Position numbers and translations under genes: made by a program | The notes under the pieces: generated by a model | Database searches by the model: none | Seen by the model: the letters and a program-made list of their open reading frames with translations, nothing else | Told to the model about the DNA's origin: nothing | DNA from: an uncultured Coriobacteriaceae bacterium | GTDB taxonomy: Bacteria > Actinomycetota > Coriobacteriia > Coriobacteriales > Atopobiaceae | DNA: 64,000 bases | Assembly (NCBI GenBank): GCA_902777325.1 | Contig: CACYTH010000012.1 | Location: 1 to 64,000, forward strand | Direction: 5' to 3' | Part shown: piece after piece, positions 28,991 through 38,629 of the stretch | Position numbering within the stretch: position 1 is the first letter of the stretch | Layout: each line of letters begins with the position of its first letter

Positions 28991-30004
28991 ATGGATCAGG
29001 TAAGAATTCTCAATGCCAACGAGGTTGGCGATTTGCTGACCATCCCCCTCGCGATCGATGCCGTTGAGGCCGCATACCTCGAGAAGCATCGCGGAAGCGC
29101 GTCGGTTTGGCCCCTGCTCTTCCACGAGTTTGCAGAGGGCGTCCGCGACATGGACCTCAAGAGCGGAAACCTCGACGGCGAGGGACTCTGGGGTCTTAAG
29201 GCAATCAGTTGCTATCAGGACAATCCGCAGGCAGGACTACCTGTCTATCATGGCACTTCGCTCGTGTTCGACTATGCGACCGGCACACCCAAGGCGCTGC
29301 TCAACGCCATGCCGATAACGCGGTATCGCACGGGTGCGGCTGGCGCCATCGGGGCAAGGTGGCTGGCACGCAAGGATTCTCGGGTACTGGCGGTGTGCGG
29401 CGACGGTGGACTCGCGCCGTTCCTCATCGCTGCCAACCTCATCTGCATGCCGCAGATTGAGCGTGTGCTCGTTGCCAATCCGCGTCATCCGAGCGAGCCG
29501 TCTGAACGTGTCGATGCGATCGTAGAAGACGTGGACAGGCTGCTGGGGGATGCAGATGCTCCTCGTGCGGCAAGCATCGAGGCGTCGACGCTGGAGGCTG
29601 CGGTGCGTGCGGCAGACGTGATCATGACCGCCACGCCCAGCTATGCGCCCTATTTGCGCGCAGAGTGGGTGCGTCCGGGGACACACATCTCCTGCGTTGG
29701 CGCCGACAAGTCGGGTAAGCAGGAGGTCGAATCGACCGTGCTGGCACAGGCGCACGTGGTCGTCGACGACCTGCACCAGTGCTTCACGGTGGGGGAGTGC
29801 GAGCTGCCTCACGTGCAGGGAATGCTCCCCGACGAGCTGCCCGAGATCGGCTCGGTCATTGCGGGCGATAGCCCCGCGCGCACCTCTTACGACGAGGTCA
29901 CCGTCTTCGACTCGACGGGCCTGTCGCTTCAGGACCTTGCCACCATCTCGCGACTGGTGGCCCGTGCCGAGTCCGAGGACGTCGGCACCCTCATCGAGCT
30001 GTAA
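28991..30004 (+). CDS. Ornithine cyclodeaminase/mu-crystallin family protein
   Basis: 337 residues from the ATG at 28991 (GGAAGGTGG upstream); the frame extends 12 codons further but without family similarity. Family motifs include MPITRYRTGAAGAIGARWLA, an NAD(P)-binding region (VLAVCGDGGLAPFLIAANL), VIMTATPSYAPYL and HISCVGADKSGKQEV. Members act as ornithine cyclodeaminase, alanine dehydrogenase or ketimine reductase; the substrate here is not readable. The dinucleotide loop lacks the usual G-x-G-x-x-A/G spacing (CGDGGLAP), a small oddity. An aminotransferase follows 57 nt downstream and the pair probably work on one amino-acid or keto-acid intermediate. Confidence 0.88.
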   Translation: MDQVRILNANEVGDLLTIPLAIDAVEAAYLEKHRGSASVWPLLFHEFAEGVRDMDLKSGNLDGEGLWGLKAISCYQDNPQAGLPVYHGTSLVFDYATGTPKALLNAMPITRYRTGAAGAIGARWLARKDSRVLAVCGDGGLAPFLIAANLICMPQIERVLVANPRHPSEPSERVDAIVEDVDRLLGDADAPRAASIEASTLEAAVRAADVIMTATPSYAPYLRAEWVRPGTHISCVGADKSGKQEVESTVLAQAHVVVDDLHQCFTVGECELPHVQGMLPDELPEIGSVIAGDSPARTSYDEVTVFDSTGLSLQDLATISRLVARAESEDVGTLIEL

Positions 30005-30061
30005 GTCCCATACGACCATTGCGACGACCTGACTCCAATCTGACTCCGAAAGGACCAAACT

Positions 30062-31204
30062 ATGAACATCGAGAAGTTCGAGCTCGAGTGGTGGCTCAAT
30101 CCCCTTGACGCTGTCGCGACCTACAACATGGGATCCAGCTGCTGCAAGCCCATGAACATGCAGGAGCTCTTTGAGATCTGCGGCGTCTCTCAGGAGGAGA
30201 CCTTTGACGAGATCGCCCACATGAGCCTGCACTACGGGTACTTCGAGGGCATGCCGCGCCTGCGGGAGGCCTTTGCCAGCATGTTCGAGACACCTGCCAT
30301 CACTGCAGAGAACGTCATGGTGGTGCATGGCGGCACGAGCGCCAATGCCCTCACCTGCTACGCGCTCTGCGAGAAGGGCGACAACGTCATCGTGGTCGTA
30401 CCCTCCTACCAGCAGTTCGTGTCGATTCCCGAGGCCCTCGGCTGCGAGGTGCGCCCGTACGTGTGTGGCCCCGAGACGGGTTTTGGCATCGACTTCCGCA
30501 AGCTGGGGCAGATGGTGGACGGCCACACCAAGGCCATCTTCCTCACCTCGCCGAGCAATCCGACGGGCTATGCGATGAACCGCGAGGAGCTCGAGCAGCT
30601 CGCTGCGATCGCGCGTCCGGTCGGGGCCTACGTGGTCTGCGACGAGATCTATCGCGGGCTGGGTGACGGCTACATGGCGAGCATCGTGGACGTATACGAG
30701 CGTGGCATCTCGACGGGCGGCACCAGCAAGGTGTTCTCCTGCGCCGGTCTGCGCACTGGCTGGATCGCCACTCGTGACCTCGGCCTCACGCACGTGATCA
30801 AGAACCTGCGCTCGTTCAACACTATCTGCGAGAGCCCGATCACCGAGCTGCTCACCGCCATCGTCATCGAGCACAAGGATGCCTTGTTCGCACGTAATCG
30901 CGCCATCTGCGAGCAGGGGCGTGCTGCGCTGAACGAGTGGCTGAAGGATCAGCCGCATTTCCACCTTGCCTGCGAGTCGCTGGGGTCAACGAGCTTCCTC
31001 ACCTACGACTGGGACATCCCCACCAAGGAGTTCTGCGAGGACCTCTTTGAGAAGACCGGAGCCCTCGTCTGCCACGGCATGTGCTTTGGCATGGAGCACG
31101 GCTTCCGCATCGGCTATGGCTACGGGGACGTCGAATACTTCAAGGCGGGGCTTGCGAAGCTCGCCGAATACGCTGCCAGCCTGAGCGACGACCTGCTCCG
31201 CTAG
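30062..31204 (+). CDS. PLP-dependent class I/II aminotransferase
   Basis: 380 residues with the fold-type I pattern: HGGTSANALTCYALC, TSPSNPTGYAMNREELEQ, VVCDEIYRGLG, the PLP-binding lysine in GGTSKVFSCAGLRTGW, and the C-terminal Arg region (EHGFRIGYGYG). It resembles aminotransferases of the capreomycidine synthase/aspartate-aminotransferase-like group rather than AspC itself. Substrate unknown. The gene follows the ornithine-cyclodeaminase-family gene in the same direction, suggesting a linked transamination and reductive or cyclising step. AAAGGACC precedes the ATG. It converges with the SGNH hydrolase gene across a hairpin. Confidence 0.9.
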   Translation: MNIEKFELEWWLNPLDAVATYNMGSSCCKPMNMQELFEICGVSQEETFDEIAHMSLHYGYFEGMPRLREAFASMFETPAITAENVMVVHGGTSANALTCYALCEKGDNVIVVVPSYQQFVSIPEALGCEVRPYVCGPETGFGIDFRKLGQMVDGHTKAIFLTSPSNPTGYAMNREELEQLAAIARPVGAYVVCDEIYRGLGDGYMASIVDVYERGISTGGTSKVFSCAGLRTGWIATRDLGLTHVIKNLRSFNTICESPITELLTAIVIEHKDALFARNRAICEQGRAALNEWLKDQPHFHLACESLGSTSFLTYDWDIPTKEFCEDLFEKTGALVCHGMCFGMEHGFRIGYGYGDVEYFKAGLAKLAEYAASLSDDLLR

Positions 31205-31228
31205 GTTGGGTACCACATAGCGCCTGCA

Positions 31229-31264
31229 GACGCGGGGGATGGTCGCAAGGCCGTCTCCCGCGTC
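31229..31264. terminator. Hairpin between convergent genes, probable bidirectional terminator
   Basis: GACGCGGGGGA (31229-31239) pairs with TCTCCCGCGTC (31254-31264), one G-T wobble, in the 66-nt gap between two converging stop codons. No long T-run on either side. Confidence 0.55.
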
Positions 31265-31270
31265 CTTCGG

Positions 31271-31987
31271 CTAAGCCTTCGAATCCGAGAGCCAGGCCAG
31301 CAGCTGGCGCTCCTGCTCCGGTCCCCACCAGTCACGGTATCCGGCGCGGCTGGGATGGATGGGGTCGAGCATGTAGAGGCTGCGCAGCTCGTCGCTGATG
31401 TCGTTGAAGGCCTTCGGTGCCCATAGGTCGAGGATTCCGATTTTCCACTTGTCGCGCACTTTGAGCAGGAGCTCGTACATCTGCGCGTAAGGCTCGCTGT
31501 CGTAGCGGCTGCCGGTGAAGAAGGCGATAGGGCAGTCCCAGGTCTGACGTGCGTAGCACACGATGTGCTCGATCGCTCCCGCGATGGTCGAGGTGTCAAA
31601 GGCCTTGAGGTCGGTGGCATCGCTCACCGACCCGAGGGGCAGCCCCTTGGTCGCATCGTTGGTGGAGAGCTGGCAGACAAACAGGTCAAGTGGCTGGTCG
31701 TTGGGAATCTCCGCGTGCAGGCGTGGGATGTAGCAGCTGTCGTCGAGCGTGACGAGCGTGGTGCCCGATACGGCAGACTTGACCAGCTCGCATCCCAGTC
31801 GGCGCGAGAGGTACTCGCCAACCGCGAGTCCCATCGACGCCGCACCGTAGGCAACCGACGAGCCGAGAATGGCCATGCGTCCTCTCGCGAGGGGGTTCTC
31901 CTCCAAGGGCTCGATCGTGTCAAACGAGTAGGCGGCTGCGTTTCCGGGCGCCTCTGCGATAAGCCGCTCGATCTCCTCCTGCGTCAT
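31271..31987 (-). CDS. SGNH/GDSL-type hydrolase
   Basis: 238 residues with an SGNH esterase layout. Block I reads AILGSSVAYGAASMG (catalytic Ser in GSS), block III-like text is VCQLSTNDATKGLP (Asn), and the last block has DPIHPSRAGYRDW with the catalytic Asp-x-x-His. It has no signal peptide and is probably cytoplasmic. Such proteins remove acyl or acetyl groups from carbohydrates or lipids; the substrate is unknown. The N-terminal 35 residues (MTQEEIERLIAEAPGNAAAY) are an extra helix before block I. It starts 2 nt after the PQ-loop-like gene stop region, so the two are co-transcribed. Confidence 0.85.
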   Translation of the reverse strand: MTQEEIERLIAEAPGNAAAYSFDTIEPLEENPLARGRMAILGSSVAYGAASMGLAVGEYLSRRLGCELVKSAVSGTTLVTLDDSCYIPRLHAEIPNDQPLDLFVCQLSTNDATKGLPLGSVSDATDLKAFDTSTIAGAIEHIVCYARQTWDCPIAFFTGSRYDSEPYAQMYELLLKVRDKWKIGILDLWAPKAFNDISDELRSLYMLDPIHPSRAGYRDWWGPEQERQLLAWLSDSKA

Positions 31988-31989
31988 CC

Positions 31990-32277
31990 CTATCGCCTCC
32001 CCTTACGCTGCGCCTGCGCATCGATTGCACGATTGCGCAGGTAGATGATCCAGTTGGCAACAAGCGCTAGCAGGTTGAAGATGTAGACGCCCAAGACCCA
32101 GTTGATGTTGTGTCCCACGAACTTAGCCGAGATGCCACATACGTAGCCCAGGGTGATCAGCGCGAGAAAGGCTGCCGAGGTTCCTCTTGCCGTGCGCGCC
32201 TGCCATGCCTTCCAGGCGTTGACGGGCCACGAGATGCCAAAGCAGATGAGCATCATTGCCTCGAGAACGGTTGCCAT
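31990..32277 (-). CDS. Small PQ-loop/SemiSWEET-like membrane protein
   Basis: 95 residues with three predicted membrane helices (about 4-20, 35-53 and 60-78) and the conserved pattern SWPVNAWKAWQARTARGTS, where Pro and the R-T-A-R-G-T-S loop resemble SemiSWEET/PQ-loop proteins. The ATG at 32277 has AAAGGAA upstream. SemiSWEETs are sugar carriers that dimerise, but this subgroup has no proven substrate. It lies between an MBL hydrolase gene (upstream, 32 nt) and an SGNH hydrolase gene (downstream, 2 nt), all on the minus strand, and may be one operon. Confidence 0.78.
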   Translation of the reverse strand: MATVLEAMMLICFGISWPVNAWKAWQARTARGTSAAFLALITLGYVCGISAKFVGHNINWVLGVYIFNLLALVANWIIYLRNRAIDAQAQRKGRR

Positions 32278-32300
32278 GGGATTCCTTTCTGGGACGGGCG

Positions 32301-32335
32301 GGTGGGACACTAACCCGTCCCCTGTCCCCCCCGCC
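32301..32335. repeat. REP-like half-palindrome overlapping the MBL gene end
   Basis: On the minus strand the stretch reads GGGACAGGGGACG, then a short spacer, then GTGTCCCACCC. The same pattern makes up each arm of the large inverted repeat at 61155-61284. It supplies the last codons (GRGGQGTG) and the TAG of the MBL-hydrolase gene. Confidence 0.65.
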
Positions 32336-33194
32336 CCACGTTTCCCGCAAGTGAGAAGACGAGGCCTGGATAGAGGGAGGTCACGCGACCTGGGAGCAGG
32401 CTCGCAAGCAGCTGGGTGGCGTGCGTGCCGGTACAGTGGCCAATGAGGAGTTGATCGATCCCAAAGTCGCGGACAGCCTCTGCCACCTGCGCAATCTCCA
32501 TTTCGCTGGCATGCACCAGATGGAGACCGCCGACATAGGCGCTGATGCGCCAGCTGGGGAAGGCTTCAGACACTTCGCGTGCGATTGTGGGCAGTCCCGC
32601 ATGCGAGCAGCTGCTGAAGACCGCGAGGGTCCGTGCGGTCTCGTCGAGCTCGAAGACCAGGCTCATCTCGTGGGCAAAGCCGTCGCCCTGCCACTGGTCG
32701 CCTTTGCGCAGGAGCATGCCTGCGTGAAGGCCTTGCTCGGCGAGGCTGGGGGTGCTGTGCGGCACAAGATGCACACCAGAAGCAATGGTGCTCACGCCTG
32801 CCGTCGGCACCCTTGCAAGACGGTCGTTATAGCGCCTGAGCAAACCTTCGCCGATGCCGATGTAATGGGCCTCGGCAGTGCCGCCCTTGGTAGACCAACA
32901 GTTTTCCTGGCACGCCTCGCCTAGGTAGAGCCGCGCGCGCTCGTTACGCGCAAAGAACGCGGGCATGCCGTCAGCGTGGTCGTAGTGCGCATGCGAGAGC
33001 ACGGCAAACTCCACACGGCTGAGGTCACAGCCCAGCACCTCCGCGTTTTGCGCGAATAGGTCGGACTGGCCGAAGTCCAGCAGAATATTGAGGCCGCCGT
33101 AGCGCAGGTGCATGGAGAGCCCGTGCTCGCTTCCGAGCCCCTCGGCTGGGGTGTTTTCCACCAAGACGGTGGCGATGAGTTCGCGTGAGACCAT
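32310..33194 (-). CDS. MBL-fold metallo-hydrolase
   Basis: 294 residues of the metallo-beta-lactamase fold, close to the group annotated as 7,8-dihydropterin-6-yl-methyl-4-aminobenzene-phosphate synthase-like. The zinc motif is LSHAHYDHADGM (HxHxDH), further ligands lie in SSCSHAGL and in LIGHCTGTHA. N-terminal VENTPAEGLGSEHGLSMHL is characteristic of this group. Reaction unknown. The last nine or so residues (VGRGGQGTG) derive from a REP-like repeat inserted at the gene end, so the native C-terminus may have been replaced. It heads a small minus-strand cluster with the PQ-loop-like and SGNH genes. Confidence 0.88.
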   Translation of the reverse strand: MVSRELIATVLVENTPAEGLGSEHGLSMHLRYGGLNILLDFGQSDLFAQNAEVLGCDLSRVEFAVLSHAHYDHADGMPAFFARNERARLYLGEACQENCWSTKGGTAEAHYIGIGEGLLRRYNDRLARVPTAGVSTIASGVHLVPHSTPSLAEQGLHAGMLLRKGDQWQGDGFAHEMSLVFELDETARTLAVFSSCSHAGLPTIAREVSEAFPSWRISAYVGGLHLVHASEMEIAQVAEAVRDFGIDQLLIGHCTGTHATQLLASLLPGRVTSLYPGLVFSLAGNVGRGGQGTG

Positions 33195-33290
33195 GCTTCT
33201 CCTGCCAGCTGGAATCGGAGGTGCAGACGGAGCGCTTTGGCAGTTGCCCTTCGGGCACAGTCTACTACCGTACGCTCGTCTCGCGAATGC

Positions 33291-33812
33291 CTAGAGCACG
33301 GTGACCGTCTCCTCGAGCTCCTTGCGCGGGGTGTGGGACTTGGCCAACACGGCCTGTGTGGGATAGCCCAGCACCAAGAAGCACACGGGATGGATGTGGT
33401 CGGGCAGCTCGAAGACCTCGGACGCCTTGGGAGCGTTGAAGCCACGGACCCAGAGCGTGCCCACGCCGAGGTCGGTCGCCTCCATCATCATGGAGGTGGT
33501 GACGATGGCCGCATCCACCTCGCCCCCGTCGTAGTCGGGCTCGCCGAAGTTCTCGCCCTTCCAGCTCTCATTGGAGTCGTAGCACACGAGCAGCGCCGTT
33601 GTCGCATTGTGCATCATCCTGCCGGCCACCTCGCGCGCCTTGTCCATGGCCTCGACGCTCCTGAGCACGTAGATGACCTGCGGCTGCTTGTTGGCGGCGG
33701 TGGGGGAGACGCGTCCCGCCTCCAGGATGAGATCGATCTTCTCCTGCTCCACGGGGCGTTCCTCAAAGGTTCGTACCGAGCGACGGGTGTGGCAGAGGTC
33801 GATAAAGCTCAT
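33291..33812 (-). CDS. Nitroreductase family protein
   Basis: 173-residue FMN-dependent oxidoreductase. The N-terminus FIDLCHTRRSVRTFEERPV carries the R-R-S-x-R FMN-binding signature; LEAGRVSPTAANKQPQ, DAAIVTTSMMMEATDLGVGT and VCFLVLGYP are also family motifs. The ATG at 33812 follows AAGGAGGACATC; the longer frame has no Shine-Dalgarno. Such enzymes reduce nitro groups, quinones or flavin using NAD(P)H; the true substrate is unknown. It seems to be transcribed alone, between the CutC gene and the MBL gene. Confidence 0.92.
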   Translation of the reverse strand: MSFIDLCHTRRSVRTFEERPVEQEKIDLILEAGRVSPTAANKQPQVIYVLRSVEAMDKAREVAGRMMHNATTALLVCYDSNESWKGENFGEPDYDGGEVDAAIVTTSMMMEATDLGVGTLWVRGFNAPKASEVFELPDHIHPVCFLVLGYPTQAVLAKSHTPRKELEETVTVL

Positions 33813-33854
33813 GATGTCCTCCTTCTTTAGCGGTTGGGGCGGCAAAGGCGTGCG

Positions 33855-34538
33855 CTACCACCTGACGATTCTGGTTCCATGCACTTCGTAGACGCCAAGC
33901 AGGTTTGCCACATGTTCGGCGTTTTGCCAGGTGATGCCGCCACCAGGCAGGATGATGAGTCTCCCATGCGCATAGTCTACGAGCTCGTGGAGGTGGCTGA
34001 TATTGTCGAGTATGGGAGTCCCAGCAGGTCCACCGTGCGAGAGGATGCGTTCGATGCCTAGCGACGCAAGCTCGTCGATTGCCTGCAGCTGCGTCTCTGC
34101 GCCTAGCTCGTCAAAGGCCATGTGAAAGGTGACTTCTACGGGCACTGTTCCGACGGCGCGCCCCGCGCCATTCCCCTTGGCGGCATCCGTCAACCGCCTG
34201 ATGGCCTCGAGGTCAAGAGCGGTGTGTCCGCCCCGTTCACGCAGGCATCCAAACACCACGCCCGTGACACCAAGCCACCTGGCCAGGGAGAGGTCTTCGA
34301 GCATGCTCTGGAGTTCCGCCTCGTGGTAGAAGAAGTTACCCCCGCGTGGTCTGACCATGGCCATGACATCCACGTCATGCTCGCGCACAAAGGCCACGGC
34401 GGCTTTGATGACCCCATAGGAGGGTGTGGTTCCACCAACTGCGAGGTTGTCACAGAGCTCGATGCGCCGCGCTCCAGCCTCGATAGCGGCTGGTACGTGG
34501 GTCATGTTCTCGGCGCAAAACTCCCTCAGCAGCTCCAT
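33855..34538 (-). CDS. cutC: CutC family protein (copper homeostasis)
   Basis: 227-residue TIM-barrel protein of the CutC family. Typical segments are IEAGARRIELCDNLAVGGTTPS, VMAMVRPRGGNFFY, GVVFGCLRERG, VTFHMAFDEL and ERILSHGGPA. CutC was linked to copper tolerance in E. coli, but that role is disputed and the enzymatic activity is unknown. The ATG at 34538 has AAAGGAG at 6-nt spacing; a GTG two codons earlier is part of that spacing. It lies 42 nt upstream of the nitroreductase gene on the same strand. Confidence 0.93.
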   Translation of the reverse strand: MELLREFCAENMTHVPAAIEAGARRIELCDNLAVGGTTPSYGVIKAAVAFVREHDVDVMAMVRPRGGNFFYHEAELQSMLEDLSLARWLGVTGVVFGCLRERGGHTALDLEAIRRLTDAAKGNGAGRAVGTVPVEVTFHMAFDELGAETQLQAIDELASLGIERILSHGGPAGTPILDNISHLHELVDYAHGRLIILPGGGITWQNAEHVANLLGVYEVHGTRIVRW

Positions 34539-34642
34539 GGCCACTCCTTTCCGTGACGCCGCTATCTTACGCGATGGTGCAAGCAGGGACTGAACGACGC
34601 AGCCAGAGGAGAGGGGGATACCGTGCCTGTTTTTGACACAAC

Positions 34643-34672
34643 TTGACCTCCTTTTGCCGATAGGGCTCCTAT
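34643..34672 (+). promoter_or_regulatory. Possible promoter for the second GH1 gene
   Basis: TTGACC (34643-34648) and TCCTAT (34667-34672) are separated by 18 bp; a TTGACA lies just before at 34633. This is a moderate match upstream of the GH1 start at 34749. Confidence 0.3.
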
Positions 34673-34712
34673 GTCCCGTGCAAAGCGCGCGGCAGGGACC
34701 GAAAATGAGTAG

Positions 34713-36206
<1,494 letters not shown>

Positions 36207-36385
36207 CCATTTCGGCCTCCTGTGACGCAGGTACCAGCCCGTCGGGGGAGGGGCACCGGAAAGAACCGGCCTCCTGGTGCGCATGGCGTGCCAGGAGGCC
36301 GGCTCGTTGTATCTCGTCTTTCGTGCAACGATCCTTCCGCTGATTCTTGCTTGCTTATGCCACTTGGGGCAAAGGAGGTCGCCAG
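36207..36385 (+). terminator. Hairpin region after GH1 copy 2
   Basis: A perfect 12-bp stem (CCGGCCTCCTGG at 36266-36277 with CCAGGAGGCCGG at 36291-36302) lies 60 nt after the stop and is followed by CTCGTTGT, a weak T-run. Probable terminator. Nothing else was seen up to the small gene at 36386. Confidence 0.55.
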
Positions 36386-36553
36386 GTGGATGCCAAGCGA
36401 CTCCTTCGCCATGCAGATGTCTCTGCAAAGACCCCATCGGAGATGTTGGCGCTGCTTGAGGCCGGGATAGCAAGGGGTGCTGTCACCATGGGGCAAGCGC
36501 ATGAATCGTCATACTATCTGCGCGCATGGCTTACGGGGGAGGAGCAGTCTTAG
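36386..36553 (+). CDS. Small protein of 55 residues, unknown
   Basis: A GTG at 36386 is preceded by AAAGGAGG with 7-nt spacing, a textbook ribosome-binding site. The product (starting VDAKRLLRHADVSAKTPSEM, ending AWLTGEEQS) is soluble, helical-looking and has protein-like composition. No family was recognised. It stands between a GH1 hairpin and the ABC exporter genes. The frame continues open upstream without a Shine-Dalgarno. Calling it a gene rests on the ribosome-binding site and composition only; chance is possible. Confidence 0.45.
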   Translation: MDAKRLLRHADVSAKTPSEMLALLEAGIARGAVTMGQAHESSYYLRAWLTGEEQS

Positions 36554-36704
36554 CGTAGGGAGAGCGCAAAGGCCCTGGGCAGCTCTTACAATCCGAAGTC
36601 CTAGCCAGACACATCGTCCGTCTGCTGTATACGTCATCCGATACGCCACTGGCCAGTTTCCACACGCGGCCACCGCTGCACACATTGAAAATTGCTGGTA
36701 TTGA

Positions 36705-36719
36705 CAACCTGTCAGGTTG
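36705..36719. promoter_or_regulatory. 15-bp palindrome overlapping a TTGACA, exporter control region
   Basis: CAACCTG-T-CAGGTTG is an exact dyad. It overlaps TTGACA at 36701-36706, in front of the ABC exporter pair at 36778. A suitable -10 was not found. Likely an operator for a regulator of the exporter. Confidence 0.45.
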
Positions 36720-36777
36720 CTCTTTGGGGGCATGGCGGGCCGTTCTCGGCATGCCATGAATGGGGGAAGGAGGAGGG

Positions 36778-38619
36778 ATGCACATTATCAAGACGCTTTT
36801 GAGGCAGCTCAAGCAGTACAAGGCTGCGACGATCCTGGCTCCGCTGTTCACGCTTGCGGCCGTGGGCCTGGAGGTGCTCGTTCCCTACGTGATGGCCTTG
36901 CTCATCGACCAAGGCATCGCGGTGGGGGACATGGGACAGGTCTTCAAGTGGGGCATCATCATGCTTCTGTGCGCGCTGCTTGCGCTCATGGTCGGTGCCA
37001 GCTCGGGCATCTTTGGCTCCGAGGCCTCGACGGGCCTTGCCGCCAACCTGCGTGACGCGCTCTTCGAGAAGGTTCAGACCTACTCGTTCTCGAACATCGA
37101 CAAGTTCAGTACGGCGGGCCTCGTCACGCGCATGACCACCGACGTCACCAACGTGCAGAACGCCTTCCAGATGGTGCTCACCATCGCCACGCGTGCACCC
37201 ATCACGCTGGTCGCGTCGCTGGCCATGTGCCTGATCATCTCGCCCAGTCTGTCGGTGATCTTCTTTGTGGCAATGGTCGGCCTGGGCTTCGCGCTCATCT
37301 TCATCATGCTCAAGACGATGCCCATGTTTGGCAACGTCTTCAGGCGCTATGACGACCTCAACGCCTCGGTGCAGGAGAACGTGACCGCCATCCGCGTGGT
37401 CAAGGCCTTCGTGCGCGAGGACCACGAGAGCGAGAAGTTCAAGCGCGCGGCCGACGAGCTGCACGACCTGTTTGTGGCGGCCGAGAGCCTGCTTGCGTGG
37501 AACAGCCCCGTGATGATGTGCTCCATGTACGGCTGCATCATCGCGCTCAGCTGGTTTGGCACCCACTCCATCCTCGAGGGGCATATCACCACTGGCGAGC
37601 TCACGAGCCTTCTGGGTTACGTCATGAACATCCTGGTGAGCCTCATGATGCTCACCATGGTCTTTGTCATGATCTCGATGAGCGCGGCGAGCGGACAGCG
37701 CATCGTCGAGGTGCTCGAGGAGGAGCCTGACATCGTGAGTCCCGCCAATGCTCTGACCGAGGTCGTCGATGGCTCGATCGACTTCGACCACGTGACCTTC
37801 TCCTACCGGGCGACAGGCACGGGCGAGGCGACGCTCGAGGACCTTGACTTCTCCATCCGCTCGGGCGAGACCATCGGCATTCTTGGTAGCACGGGCTCCG
37901 GCAAGTCGACGCTCGTGAGCCTGATCAGCCGTCTCTACGACGTGGACTCCGGCTCGGTGCGCGTGGGCGGCCAGGACGTGCGTGCCTACGATACCGAGGT
38001 CCTGCGCGACGCGGTCGCCGTGGTGCTGCAGCAGAACACGCTCTTCTCGGGGACGATCCTCGACAACCTGCGCTGGGGCAACGAGCACGCGACGCTCGAG
38101 GAGTGCCAGCGCGCCTGCCGCGCGGCCTGTGCCGACGAGTTTATCGAGCGGTTCCCCGACGGCTACGCGACCATGATCGACCAAGGCGGCACCAACGTCT
38201 CCGGCGGCCAGCGCCAGCGCCTGTGCATCGCCCGCGCCTTGCTCAAGCACCCGCGCGTGCTCATCCTCGACGACTCCACCAGTGCCGTGGACACGGCGAC
38301 AGACGCCTCCATCCAGCGCGCCTTCGCCGAGCAGATTCCCGACACCACCAAGCTCATCATCAGCCAGCGCGTGAGCAGCTTTGGCGCCTGCGACCGCATC
38401 CTCGTGCTCGACGCGGGACGCGTCTCGGGCTTTGCCCCCGAGGCCGAGCTTCTCGAGACCAACCAGATCTACCGCGAGGTCTTCGAGGCGCAGAACAAGG
38501 CGGGCAGCGAGGCCGACTTCGACGGCATAGACGGCCAGGTGGCCGCAAACCCGCTGTCGCAGCGCTACGACCCGGCCTTTGCCCACGAGATCGCGGCGGC
38601 CACGAAGGCAGAGAGGTAG
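36778..38619 (+). CDS. ABC exporter half-transporter, subunit with degenerate ATP site
   Basis: 613 residues: an exporter-type six-helix membrane domain (about 1-320) fused to an ATPase domain. Walker A is GSTGSGKST and the signature VSGGQRQR is normal. The Walker B region reads LILDDSTSAVD, with Asp in place of the catalytic Glu, and the switch region reads IISQRVSSF, with Gln for the usual His. Such changes mark the non-catalytic half of heterodimeric exporters (TM287/288, BmrCD, LmrCD). Its partner starts 10 nt downstream. The start at 36778 follows GGAAGGAGGAGGG. Substrate unknown; drug, lipid or peptide export is possible. Confidence 0.92.
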   Translation: MHIIKTLLRQLKQYKAATILAPLFTLAAVGLEVLVPYVMALLIDQGIAVGDMGQVFKWGIIMLLCALLALMVGASSGIFGSEASTGLAANLRDALFEKVQTYSFSNIDKFSTAGLVTRMTTDVTNVQNAFQMVLTIATRAPITLVASLAMCLIISPSLSVIFFVAMVGLGFALIFIMLKTMPMFGNVFRRYDDLNASVQENVTAIRVVKAFVREDHESEKFKRAADELHDLFVAAESLLAWNSPVMMCSMYGCIIALSWFGTHSILEGHITTGELTSLLGYVMNILVSLMMLTMVFVMISMSAASGQRIVEVLEEEPDIVSPANALTEVVDGSIDFDHVTFSYRATGTGEATLEDLDFSIRSGETIGILGSTGSGKSTLVSLISRLYDVDSGSVRVGGQDVRAYDTEVLRDAVAVVLQQNTLFSGTILDNLRWGNEHATLEECQRACRAACADEFIERFPDGYATMIDQGGTNVSGGQRQRLCIARALLKHPRVLILDDSTSAVDTATDASIQRAFAEQIPDTTKLIISQRVSSFGACDRILVLDAGRVSGFAPEAELLETNQIYREVFEAQNKAGSEADFDGIDGQVAANPLSQRYDPAFAHEIAAATKAER

Positions 38620-38629
38620 GTGACAGAAG

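Noticed and set aside
28974-28995. T-box-like GGTGGCACC directly before the ornithine-cyclodeaminase-family start
   Set aside because: It matches the core of the T-box consensus, but no convincing Stem I, specifier loop or antiterminator/terminator pair was found upstream, and GGAAGGTGG is explained as a Shine-Dalgarno.
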